From Bacteroidales bacterium UBA1195 (lineage in GTDB: Bacteria; Bacteroidota; Bacteroidia; Bacteroidales; WCHB1-69): a stretch of 10,235 nucleotides of DNA. The DNA lies in NCBI GenBank assembly GCA_002309855.1, contig DBYD01000011.1, positions 241 through 10,475 on the forward strand, given 5' to 3'. The notes beneath the pieces were generated by a model. The model made no database searches. It was given only the letters and a program-made list of their open reading frames with translations, and had not been told where the DNA came from. Shown here piece after piece: positions 1 to 4,938 of the stretch. Each line of letters opens with the position of its first letter. Positions within the stretch are counted from its first letter, which is position 1. The position numbers and the translations under genes were made by a program.

Positions 1-373
1 TCTTCATCTTCTGCAGCACCATTGCGGAAAGCTCCTGCGGTGTGTAGAGATGGCTGCCGATCTTCACCCTCGGCATGTTGTTGTCGCCGCGCACAACCTC
101 ATAGCTCACACGGCTGATTTCGTTGGTCACGCGGTCATAGCTCTCGCCCATGAACCGTTTGATGGAGGCCACGGTGTTTTTCGGGTTGGTCACCGCCTGA
201 CGCTTTGCAGGGTCACCGATTTTGCGCTCACCCTCACCGTTATCGAGAAATCCGATTACGGATGGGGTCGTGCGGTTACCCTCGCTGTTGGGGATGACAA
301 CCGGCTCGTTGCCTTCCATCACTGCCACACATGAATTTGTGGTTCCCAAGTCAATTCCAATAATTTTACCCAT
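1..373 (-). CDS. dnaK: Chaperone protein DnaK (Hsp70), N-terminal part, cut by window edge
   Basis: ATP-dependent cytosolic chaperone that works with DnaJ and GrpE. The first 124 codons are present and the rest lies beyond base 1. Read on the minus strand the protein begins MGKIIGIDLGTTNSCVAVME, which carries the Hsp70 phosphate-1 signature IDLGTTNS. It continues with NRTTPSV, GDPAKRQAVTNPKNTVASIK and RFMGESYD, all standard for the actin-like ATPase domain, and runs out at SAMVLQKMK. The start is the ATG at 373-371, preceded on the minus strand by the purine run AAAGGAAAC, an acceptable ribosome-binding site. It is divergent from the dehydrogenase gene at 691, with about 320 bp between the two start codons. 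No CIRCE operator (HrcA site) is visible upstream. Identity is certain; only the completeness of the gene is unknown. Confidence 0.97.
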   Translation of the reverse strand, partial: MGKIIGIDLGTTNSCVAVMEGNEPVVIPNSEGNRTTPSVIGFLDNGEGERKIGDPAKRQAVTNPKNTVASIKRFMGESYDRVTNEISRVSYEVVRGDNNMPRVKIGSHLYTPQELSAMVLQKMK

Positions 374-652
374 TGTATGTTTCCTTTCTGTTTTCGTGTT
401 AATAATTAATTGTTAAACCGACACCCCATTTGCCAATTATTATGCCATCTTCTTTAAGAAAACAGATATATAAACAATATTTAGTTGTATTTCAAAAGAT
501 TACATTATCACCAGTTACTGACAGGCATTTCAAACAACTGCCAAAAAGACAGAAAACCATTGCGGCAGCACCGCCAGAGGCGGCATTTGTGACAGATTTT
601 TCAGATTACACAAAAAAAGGAGGCGGTGCGCTCTCCCAATCCATTTTTTAGC
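374..652. other. Divergent intergenic region between dnaK and the dehydrogenase
   Basis: No convincing gene; the small open frames here lack recognisable sequence. It should hold the dnaK promoter reading leftward, but no exact TAnnTTTG box is found for that strand. Around 521-555 there are two similar short blocks: ACTGACAG, and an imperfect palindrome reading CTGCC-AAAAA-GACAG. They may be heat-shock control sites, though this is only a guess from their position. A short hairpin CCGCC-AGA-GGCGG lies at 571-583, without a T-run on either side. Confidence 0.5.
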
Positions 653-660
653 TATTTTTG
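653..660 (+). promoter_or_regulatory. Bacteroidetes-type -7 promoter box (TATTTTTG) for the dehydrogenase gene
   Basis: TATTTTTG matches the Bacteroidetes primary-sigma -7 consensus TAnnTTTG exactly and is followed by CA, a plausible initiation point. No good TTTG -33 element is seen at the usual spacing. The box overlaps the in-frame TTG at 658, which argues that this TTG is not a start codon and that translation begins at the ATG at 691. Confidence 0.6.
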
Positions 661-690
661 CACATCATTTTGCATGACAAAAAAACATCC

Positions 691-1632
691 ATGGAAAAGA
701 GGGTTTTGTTTATTGACAATCCGGCTCCGCGCATGGAGTGGGAACTCCGGCAGCTCGGCTTCACATGCGAACGCCGGGAGATAGATTACGAAGAGCTGCT
801 GCCCGTTGCCGCGCAATATGCCGGATTTGTAATCCGCAGCCGGTTCCAGATAGACCGGCGGATGATCGATGCCGCCGCAAACCTGCGCTTCATCGCCCGT
901 ATCGGCGCCGGAATGGAGAACATCGACACCGCATACGCCGAAGCGAAGGGCATCCGCTGCATCAATTCGCCGGAAGGCAACGCGGACGCGGTGGCGGAGT
1001 ATGTGATCGGGAGCATCCTGAACATGCTGCGCCAGTACGCACGCATGGACAGTGAAGTCAAGGCGGGTGTATGGCAGCGCGAGGCCAACCGCGGATACGA
1101 GCTGCACCGGAAGACAGTCGGCATTCTCGGCTACGGCACCATGGGGCGTACGCTGGCCCGCAAGCTCAGCGGCTTCGGCTGCCGCGTAATCTGCCACGAC
1201 AAATATTTGGAAAACTATGGCGACGAATATGCCGAGGCGGTCACGCTGGAGCAGCTGCAGGCCGATTCGGACATTCTGAGCATACATATCAATTATCTGC
1301 CCGAAAACCATCACTACATCGATGCGGATTTTTTGAACGGCTTCGCCAAGGAGATTCTGTTGGTCAACACCTCACGCGGAAAATGCCTCGATGCGGCGGG
1401 ACTGGTACAATGCCTCCAGACCGGCAAGGTGAAACTTGCCTCCTTGGATGTGCTGGAATATGAGAACATCCGACTGCAGATTCCTGCCCGTGAGGATTGG
1501 GAGCAGCCGCTGCGCGACCTTGCCGCCTCAGAACGGGTGTTCCTCTCCCCCCACGTTGCCGGACAGACTTACGAATCCTTGGAAAAGCATGTGGATGTGC
1601 TGATGGCAAAGATCAAAGCGCTGGGGGTGTAA
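691..1632 (+). CDS. D-2-hydroxyacid dehydrogenase family protein (phosphoglycerate dehydrogenase-like)
   Basis: Predicted cytosolic NAD-dependent oxidoreductase of 313 residues that would interconvert a 2-hydroxyacid and a 2-ketoacid. The substrate-binding half (about 1-95 plus the C-terminus) contains RSRFQID and RIGAGMENID. The Rossmann half carries GYGTMG (147-152) with the acidic D170 expected for NAD preference. The catalytic triad is visible: R229 in NTSRGK, E258 in DVLEYE and H288 in SPHVAGQT. Length is normal for the short, ACT-less members of the family. It resembles the SerA-like proteins of Bacteroides, but true SerA function is not proven because the family has many substrates. 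The start is set at ATG 691 and not at TTG 658, because the -7 promoter box covers 653-660. The 3' end overlaps, on the other strand, an orphan lipoprotein leader (1613-1708). Confidence 0.93.
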   Translation: MEKRVLFIDNPAPRMEWELRQLGFTCERREIDYEELLPVAAQYAGFVIRSRFQIDRRMIDAAANLRFIARIGAGMENIDTAYAEAKGIRCINSPEGNADAVAEYVIGSILNMLRQYARMDSEVKAGVWQREANRGYELHRKTVGILGYGTMGRTLARKLSGFGCRVICHDKYLENYGDEYAEAVTLEQLQADSDILSIHINYLPENHHYIDADFLNGFAKEILLVNTSRGKCLDAAGLVQCLQTGKVKLASLDVLEYENIRLQIPAREDWEQPLRDLAASERVFLSPHVAGQTYESLEKHVDVLMAKIKALGV

Positions 1633-1708
1633 CAGCCAACGTTTTGCACCCTGTCATGGCAACAAGGGCGGAACATATTATCAAACAAGTGTTTATAAGA
1701 TTCTTCAT
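1613..1708 (-). pseudogene. Orphan lipoprotein signal peptide (31-codon remnant of a lipoprotein gene)
   Basis: The minus strand reads MKNLINTCLIICSALVAMTG then CKTLAVTPPAL and a TGA stop. Residues 1-23 match the signal peptide and lipobox (MTGC) of the 363-residue lipoprotein at 3702-4793 with only three changes. At DNA level, 1641-1710 matches 4726-4795 with 7 mismatches in 70 bp. After CKT the match ends and the frame runs into the end of the dehydrogenase gene on the opposite strand, stopping after 8 more residues. The ATG lies 17 nt after the stop of the 199-residue gene on the same strand, so co-transcription is possible. I read it as the relic of a second copy of that lipoprotein gene that lost its body. 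If translated it would give a lipid-anchored 11-residue peptide; function unknown. Confidence 0.75.
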
Positions 1709-1725
1709 AAAAACAGCACTACATA

Positions 1726-2325
1726 TTAAAATTTGACCATTTTTATCCTTTTGGGCTTTTTAAAATGATCATGCCTTTGCTGCTTTTCGGATTGGCAATC
1801 CTTGCATCTGTATTCGCACTCGGGAATGCTCCCTTGCGGGTCCATCTTCAGATTCGGATGAAAAAGACGATAGTTCCTAATCCTCTCCAATGTGTTATCA
1901 TCCACATTCTGAAGGTTGTTCCCCATCCAATGCAACACATCTTCAACATTATGCCCGCCTTCGCAGCAATTCAGCCCTAAAAAAGCGAATAATTCACCCT
2001 CAAATGGAACAACAATCATTGAAACCTTACTGTACACCCACGGGGAAACGACATGATACACATGCTTGTTAACCAATAGCAATGTGTCTTTTTCTGTTAT
2101 CATTCTGTTGCTGGTATCCACAAGATCGTAAACGACATACGTCTCATGCCGCCCCAACCGATACCTTCTGTTCATTTTGTCAAAGGCTTTGTCCATGCTT
2201 TTCCGGTAACAATCCCAGTCACCCAACATGGTCATTTCTGACAAGGTGTCCTGCGCCAGACAGAAGTGCGGGATATAGAATAACATACTGAAAAATAGAA
2301 TTATTAATGAATTCCTGTTTTGCAT
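1726..2325 (-). CDS. Secreted protein of unknown function, cysteine-rich with basic C-terminus
   Basis: Protein of 199 residues with no family I can name. Residues 1-24 form a signal peptide with a hydrophobic core (LIILFFSMLFYI) and a plausible signal peptidase I site, FCLA|QDT, so it is probably periplasmic or secreted. The mature part has cysteines in NCCEGGH and a C-terminal CEYRCKDC cluster (Cx3Cx2C), followed by a strongly basic tail ending KKPKRIKMVKF. The cluster could bind a metal or form disulfides; this is inference. The start is ATG 2325, inside the 3' end of the frameshifted BRO-N reading frame (22-nt overlap), and the shared 5' cassette lies just upstream. The orphan lipoprotein leader follows it at 1708. 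Composition is AT-richer than the flanking metabolic genes, as expected for accessory DNA. Confidence 0.75.
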   Translation of the reverse strand: MQNRNSLIILFFSMLFYIPHFCLAQDTLSEMTMLGDWDCYRKSMDKAFDKMNRRYRLGRHETYVVYDLVDTSNRMITEKDTLLLVNKHVYHVVSPWVYSKVSMIVVPFEGELFAFLGLNCCEGGHNVEDVLHWMGNNLQNVDDNTLERIRNYRLFHPNLKMDPQGSIPECEYRCKDCQSEKQQRHDHFKKPKRIKMVKF

Positions 2326-2391
2326 GGCATAATGTTTTTAGAATGTATGTTTTGATAACGCCCCGCGCTGTGGTTTATTGTGCGGAAGCGG
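2326..2391 (-). repeat. Shared 5' cassette, divergent copy 1 (upstream of the 199-residue gene)
   Basis: On the plus strand 2373-2391 (gtttattgtgcggaagcgg) equals the same stretch in copies 2 and 3. The part nearer the gene (2326-2372) keeps only the layout and a few blocks (cataa, tttg, aacgccc). The hairpin of the other copies is weakened here because CCGCA has become CTGTG, and the T-run is missing. Confidence 0.5.
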
Positions 2392-2492
2392 GGAAAAAAC
2401 TGGCTGCCCACTTCGGCAAGCCACCGTTTCAGCGGCTCCGCCTTCTTGGAGGGAATGGACTGGACAAGCCTCAAAAGTTGTTCCATATCAGC
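2373..2492 (-). repeat. BRO-N 3' repeat, copy 1
   Basis: This 120-bp segment of the BRO-N gene matches 3329-3449 with four substitutions and one 1-nt indel when aligned by eye. Both copies are in the same orientation, about 960 bp apart. They encode the end of the Bro-N domain (LLRLVQSIPSKKAEPLKRWL and the residues after it). Confidence 0.85.
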
Positions 2493-2534
2493 GACATCAG
2501 TATTTCGCATCTTTCCATCGGGAGCTGGCAATTT

Positions 2535-2561
2535 CAACTGGTAACAATTTGTTACCAGTTG
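2535..2561. repeat. Perfect 27-bp palindrome inside the BRO-N coding sequence
   Basis: Arms CAACTGGTAACAA and TTGTTACCAGTTG (13 bp each) flank a single T. On the minus strand the palindrome is read as codons for QLVTNCYQL of the Bro-N domain. A protein motif common in the family partly explains it, but perfect symmetry over 13 bp arms needs favourable codon choice on both sides. It could be an operator or a hairpin; no direct evidence of function. Confidence 0.7.
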
Positions 2562-2787
2562 ATATCCTTCCTTAATAAGACGACCCTTCAATACCTTCCA
2601 ATACTTTCGTCCCGCCTGATAGTCGCTTTCTGTCAACACCGAAACCACATCCACGATAGAGAAGTAATACTTTTCCCGTTCCGCATCCCAAACGCAACGA
2701 ATCTTCTTGTTTTCAAACAATTGTATAGCAAATTCCTGTTCCATAATCCAATGATTTTTTCATTTTTTTACTGAATAATTACATTTG

Positions 2788-2795
2788 CAAAAGTA
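2788..2795 (-). promoter_or_regulatory. -7 promoter box (TACTTTTG) for the BRO-N gene
   Basis: The minus strand reads TACTTTTGCAA, an exact match to TAnnTTTG, 43 nt from the box to the BRO-N ATG at 2744. No clear -33 TTTG is seen at the expected spacing. It probably also drives the 199-residue gene and the orphan leader, which follow without an obvious terminator. Confidence 0.6.
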
Positions 2796-2843
2796 ATCAA
2801 AAAGCGGATACGACTGCAGATGCAGAAAAAAATTTATAAGGTT

Positions 2844-3281
2844 CTATTCAATATAAAAAACATCTGGTATGGAAATCAGCGTATCATTTCTGAATTCGAA
2901 ATCAATCCACGCCTTATCGCCAGATTCAACAAATAATCCATCATAACACACTGATTCTATGTAATATGATAATATCGCCTTGTCTTGCATGGTTTTGACA
3001 TTATTTGGTTCGCCAAAAACAGAAATAAAATTATCTTTTGACCTGTGTAACAAGTCATATTCTTCAATTAACGACTCCGCTAACTGGAGCGTCCTCAAAC
3101 GCAGACAGCCACATGAATCCTGCACCCATTTTTGACGGTTGGTGTCATTTGCAAGCAAATCCGGTGATAAATTGTATTGCACCGTACTTTTCCCCAATTC
3201 AATGGTATCGGCTGCGGTTCTTCTGTGACTGCAAGATGAAAAAATGCTTAGAAGAAACAAAATCAATAATAACTTCTTCAT
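2844..3281 (-). CDS. Small lipoprotein of unknown function, weakly BamE/SmpA-like
   Basis: Protein of 145 residues. The N-terminus MKKLLLILFLLSIFSSC is a lipoprotein signal with Cys17 as the acylated residue; SHRR follows, with no acidic surface-export signal, so it is probably periplasmic. The mature part includes SKDNFISVFGEPNNV, then AILSYYIESVC and WIDFEFRNDTLIS. A GxP turn followed by a Tyr-rich strand and a final strand of this kind is seen in SmpA/BamE-like folds, but the match is weak and I do not assign function. The start is ATG 3281. Directly upstream is copy 2 of the shared 5' cassette with its hairpin and T-run. The stop is 99 bp before the BRO-N start on the same strand. Confidence 0.75.
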   Translation of the reverse strand: MKKLLLILFLLSIFSSCSHRRTAADTIELGKSTVQYNLSPDLLANDTNRQKWVQDSCGCLRLRTLQLAESLIEEYDLLHRSKDNFISVFGEPNNVKTMQDKAILSYYIESVCYDGLFVESGDKAWIDFEFRNDTLISIPDVFYIE

Positions 3282-3347
3282 AATTCAACATCACAATTTG
3301 TTTCACAAAAAAAACGCCCTTCACCGCAGTTTATTGTGCGGAAGCGG
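3279..3347 (-). repeat. Shared 5' cassette, copy 2 (upstream of the 145-residue lipoprotein)
   Basis: These 69 bp match 4791-4860 with one substitution and a one-base difference in the A/T run (8 versus 9). The match starts at the start codon of each gene and runs upstream, yet the two coding sequences after the ATG are unrelated. It contains the last codons and stop of the BRO-N fragment, a hairpin and a T-run. Confidence 0.88.
3311..3347 (-). terminator. Hairpin plus T-run in the 5' cassette, copy 2
   Basis: On the minus strand CTT-CCGCA, loop CAATAAAC, TGCGG-TG-AAG forms an 8-bp stem with a 2-nt bulge, followed by GGCG and a run of eight T. The BRO-N fragment stop codon (TGA) lies in the right arm, as for a normal gene-end terminator. 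Because the next gene starts about 30 nt further on, it could instead work as an attenuator. Confidence 0.45.
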
Positions 3348-3449
3348 AGGAAAAAACTGGCTGCCCACTTCGCCAAGCCACCGTTTCAGCGGCTCCGCCT
3401 TCTTGGAGGGAATGGACTGGATAAGCCTCAAAAGTTGCTTCATATCAGC
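3321..3449 (-). pseudogene. BRO-N gene 3' fragment
   Basis: The frame encodes VADMKQLLRLIQSIPSKKAE, continues LKRWLGEVGSQFFPPLPHNKLR and stops. It corresponds to residues 84-118 of the BRO-N protein at 2304-2744 and lacks the front of the domain. At its 5' edge, right at GCTGATATG, the sequence switches to something else that looks like the start of another gene (3440-3475). It is therefore a recombination product and has no start of its own except an internal ATG at 3443. Confidence 0.75.
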
Positions 3450-3475
3450 AACTCTCTGTATAACAATCTTTCCAT
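3440..3475 (-). pseudogene. Possible 5' remnant of an AAA-ATPase (DUF4143-type) gene
   Basis: The minus strand reads MERLLYRELLI then TGA. This resembles, from memory, the N-terminus of Bacteroidales AAA-family ATPases with a DUF4143 domain, which often start with MERxLYRxLLxWK. If so, the gene was cut after about 11 codons and fused to the BRO-N fragment at a short shared sequence. Upstream (3489-3535) are two similar blocks, GTCAGAATAAATGTG and GTCAAAATAAATGTG, about 31 bp apart. The peptide is short, so this identification is tentative. Confidence 0.3.
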
Positions 3476-3701
3476 ATAAATAATCACATTTATTCTGACG
3501 AATAAACGACAGAAAAGCACATTTATTTTGACATTAAACTATATTTTTTCACATTTTTTCGGATGAACTTGGATCCAGATGCCAGATTCAGCAGCCTTGA
3601 AAACACATCCACGATGCAGAAGCAAAACAATACGCTCTTCCGGGCAGCAGGGGAAAAAACATTCCCATCTGCAATATTTCCGCTTTTGCGGCAAACGGAC
3701 A
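3476..3701. other. Non-coding remnant region between lipoprotein genes
   Basis: No intact gene. It holds the AT-rich direct repeat GTCA(A/G)AATAAATGTG at 3489-3535. At about 3598-3628 the minus strand encodes FCFCIVDVFS, similar to YYFSIVDVVS of the BRO-N protein, and about 80% of the bases match 2640-2670. This may be a further decayed BRO-N piece. At 3652-3695 there is a copy of a short repeat also found at 4859-4902. All open frames here are short and unconvincing. Confidence 0.5.
3652..3695. repeat. Short repeat R2, copy a
   Basis: The plus strand reads ggggaaaaaacattcccatc and continues tgcaatatttccgcttttgcggc. It matches 4859-4902 at roughly 75-80% by eye, in the same orientation. The two copies flank the 363-residue lipoprotein gene, so the gene lies between direct repeats about 1.2 kb apart. 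Confidence 0.55.
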
Positions 3702-4793
3702 CTATTTGTCCCAAACACGTTTCGCTGTGGAAGTCAGTGTGGTGTCGGAGGGGTCGCACAGCAGGTAGAACACCTCTTTGCCCAGTTTTTCCGAACGCAC
3801 AAGAAAATTCTTGTTGGTTGTCCGAAGCAGGCAGGTCGGTTTTTCATCCATACTACGAGGAGGCGTAAAACGGAAATAGACATTCTCGAAATAAGGGAAT
3901 CGGGAAAACTCCTTGCAATACACCGTCCGGTTCCCCTTCTTCAGAAAAAGCAGATAGTAGTCCGGAGACCAGAACATGTCTTTCCCATAAGAAAGACCGG
4001 TCTCTTTTTCAATATCTTCAGATTTAGCATTCATAATCAGATACAAGGTGTCGTAATCCATGCCCGTGATGGTGGGCAGATGCACGGTCTGCCACGAAAC
4101 GGAATCCGGCGCGACCACCCCGCTCCGCCGCATTCCCCGTAGGAACTTCCTGGTGAAACGGCTGTTCCTTGCCCTCACCCTGTAAGGCGGATTGTATCCC
4201 TCAGAGCGGTATGCCCCCAATTGACCCAAAACTTCACGCTCGAATTTCCGTTTGACGGCCTCATTGGCCTTCCTGGACAAATCCACGTTCACATTCTGAT
4301 TATCATGCAAACACAACACATAGCCAGGAGATTCACTGATTTTGGCAAGCCACAGTTCAGCCGGCTTTGCCAAAGAGGGTGACACACACATAATGGTCAA
4401 CTGGACATCCGGAAGATAGAAAAAATAGCTGTAATAACCGTTAAATGTGTCATTCAGGTCATTGTCATTCATGGAATGAAATTCTCCCGTCATGAATTCA
4501 TACTCATTATGTATGGTGTCATAATACCAGTGTTCCTGCTTTATCACATCATACTGCGGGTGTTCCAACAGGAACTTTCTGATGGCAGAATCCAACTCAA
4601 CGACAGTCATATCAAGCTGATACGGTTCCGCCGCCGCATACGAACCACCGAACGGCATTCCGGAACACAAATAGCGGAACATATAAACCACATCGCTGAC
4701 AAAAGAATGGGAATAATCCGAACGGGTTTTGCACCCCGTCATGGCAACAAGGGCGGAACATATTATCAAGCAAGTTGTTATAAGCTTTCTCAT
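3702..4793 (-). CDS. Lipoprotein of unknown function, 363 residues
   Basis: The signal peptide MRKLITTCLIICSALVAMTG ends in the lipobox MTGC, with Cys21 as the predicted acylated residue; KTRSDYSH follows, without an acidic export motif. The protein is therefore probably on the periplasmic face. The mature domain is rich in Tyr, Phe and Asp and has no motif I recognise; it ends with ATTNKNFLVR-like and STAKRVWDK stretches. Repeated aromatic strands such as YYSYFFYLPDVQLTI and YYLLFLKKGNRTVYC suggest a mainly beta fold (inference). The start is ATG 4793. Bases 4726-4795 recur at 1641-1710 as an orphan leader. Copy 3 of the 5' cassette lies immediately upstream, and the gene is flanked by the R2 short repeats. 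It is divergent from the secreted-protein gene at 4939. Confidence 0.8.
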   Translation of the reverse strand: MRKLITTCLIICSALVAMTGCKTRSDYSHSFVSDVVYMFRYLCSGMPFGGSYAAAEPYQLDMTVVELDSAIRKFLLEHPQYDVIKQEHWYYDTIHNEYEFMTGEFHSMNDNDLNDTFNGYYSYFFYLPDVQLTIMCVSPSLAKPAELWLAKISESPGYVLCLHDNQNVNVDLSRKANEAVKRKFEREVLGQLGAYRSEGYNPPYRVRARNSRFTRKFLRGMRRSGVVAPDSVSWQTVHLPTITGMDYDTLYLIMNAKSEDIEKETGLSYGKDMFWSPDYYLLFLKKGNRTVYCKEFSRFPYFENVYFRFTPPRSMDEKPTCLLRTTNKNFLVRSEKLGKEVFYLLCDPSDTTLTSTAKRVWDK

Positions 4794-4795
4794 AA
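4726..4795 (-). repeat. Lipoprotein leader repeat, copy with gene
   Basis: These 70 bp encode the signal peptide of the 363-residue lipoprotein. They match 1641-1710 in the same orientation with 7 mismatches. The match ends just upstream of the ATG on one side and just past the lipobox on the other. Confidence 0.85.
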
Positions 4796-4860
4796 TTCAA
4801 CAACACAATTTGTTTCACAAAAAAAAACGCCCTTCACCGCAGTTTATTGTGCGGAAGCGG
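4791..4860 (-). repeat. Shared 5' cassette, copy 3, with hairpin and T-run
   Basis: Near-identical to 3279-3347. The hairpin CTT-CCGCA/TGCGG-TG-AAG and a run of nine T on the minus strand are kept, as is the end of the BRO-N frame (PPLPHNKLR-stop). Beyond 4866 the BRO-N match stops and repeat R2 follows. The intergenic space to the plus-strand gene at 4939 is therefore largely made of repeated material. Confidence 0.85.
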
Positions 4861-4902
4861 TGGAAAAATTATTCCCATCCACAATATTTCCGATTTCGCG
4901 GC
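4859..4902. repeat. Short repeat R2, copy b
   Basis: The plus strand reads ggtggaaaaattattcccatc followed by cacaatatttccgatttcgcggc. It is a partner of 3652-3695. It lies in the 145-bp divergent region between the genes at 4793 and 4939 and could include promoter elements for either, but no exact TAnnTTTG box is present. Confidence 0.55.
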
Positions 4903-4938
4903 GTTATGGAAAATGTAACCGAAACATGATTCATCGCC

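Larger units (their letters stand above)
2304..2744 (-). pseudogene. BRO-N / DinD-like protein, truncated and frameshifted at its 3' end
   Basis: The first 115 residues are a Bro-N domain, found in phage antirepressors, baculovirus BRO proteins and bacterial DinD-like proteins. Key stretches are REKYYFSIVDVVSVL (23-37), KYWKVLKGRL, GYQLVTNCYQLKL and DVADMEQLLRLVQSIPSKKA. Full-length bacterial relatives usually continue for well over 100 residues after the conserved LAEVG; here the protein turns after SQFFP into an unrelated 30-residue tail. A near-identical piece at 3321-3449 has one extra base just after the codons for SQFF and ends PPLPHNKLR-stop, so this copy appears to carry a 1-nt deletion that lengthens the frame. 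The third partial copy at 4843-4866 also has the extra base. A TACTTTTG promoter box lies at 2788-2795. It may still make a stable Bro-N domain, so pseudogene status is a judgement. Confidence 0.7.

Noticed and set aside
571..583. CCGCC-AGA-GGCGG hairpin as a terminator
   Set aside because: The stem is only 5 bp and no T-run follows it directly on either strand.
658..690. Upstream TTG start for the dehydrogenase
   Set aside because: The TTG is part of the predicted -7 promoter box, so it would not be transcribed in full; ATG 691 fits the family length.
652..1314. 220-codon open frame on the minus strand
   Set aside because: Antisense to the dehydrogenase, whose catalytic residues are intact; composition is typical of a shadow frame.
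3461..3475. Extension of the BRO-N repeat to the shared ATCTTTCCAT at 2509-2518
   Set aside because: The bases between 3450 and 3465 do not align, so this short match is probably chance; the repeat is ended at 3449.
3579..4142. 187-codon open frame on the plus strand
   Set aside because: Mostly antisense to the 363-residue lipoprotein, with no motif.
2304..4902. CRISPR array or insertion sequence as the source of the repeats
   Set aside because: Repeats are few, unevenly spaced and contain coding pieces. No cas gene, transposase or terminal inverted repeats are present.
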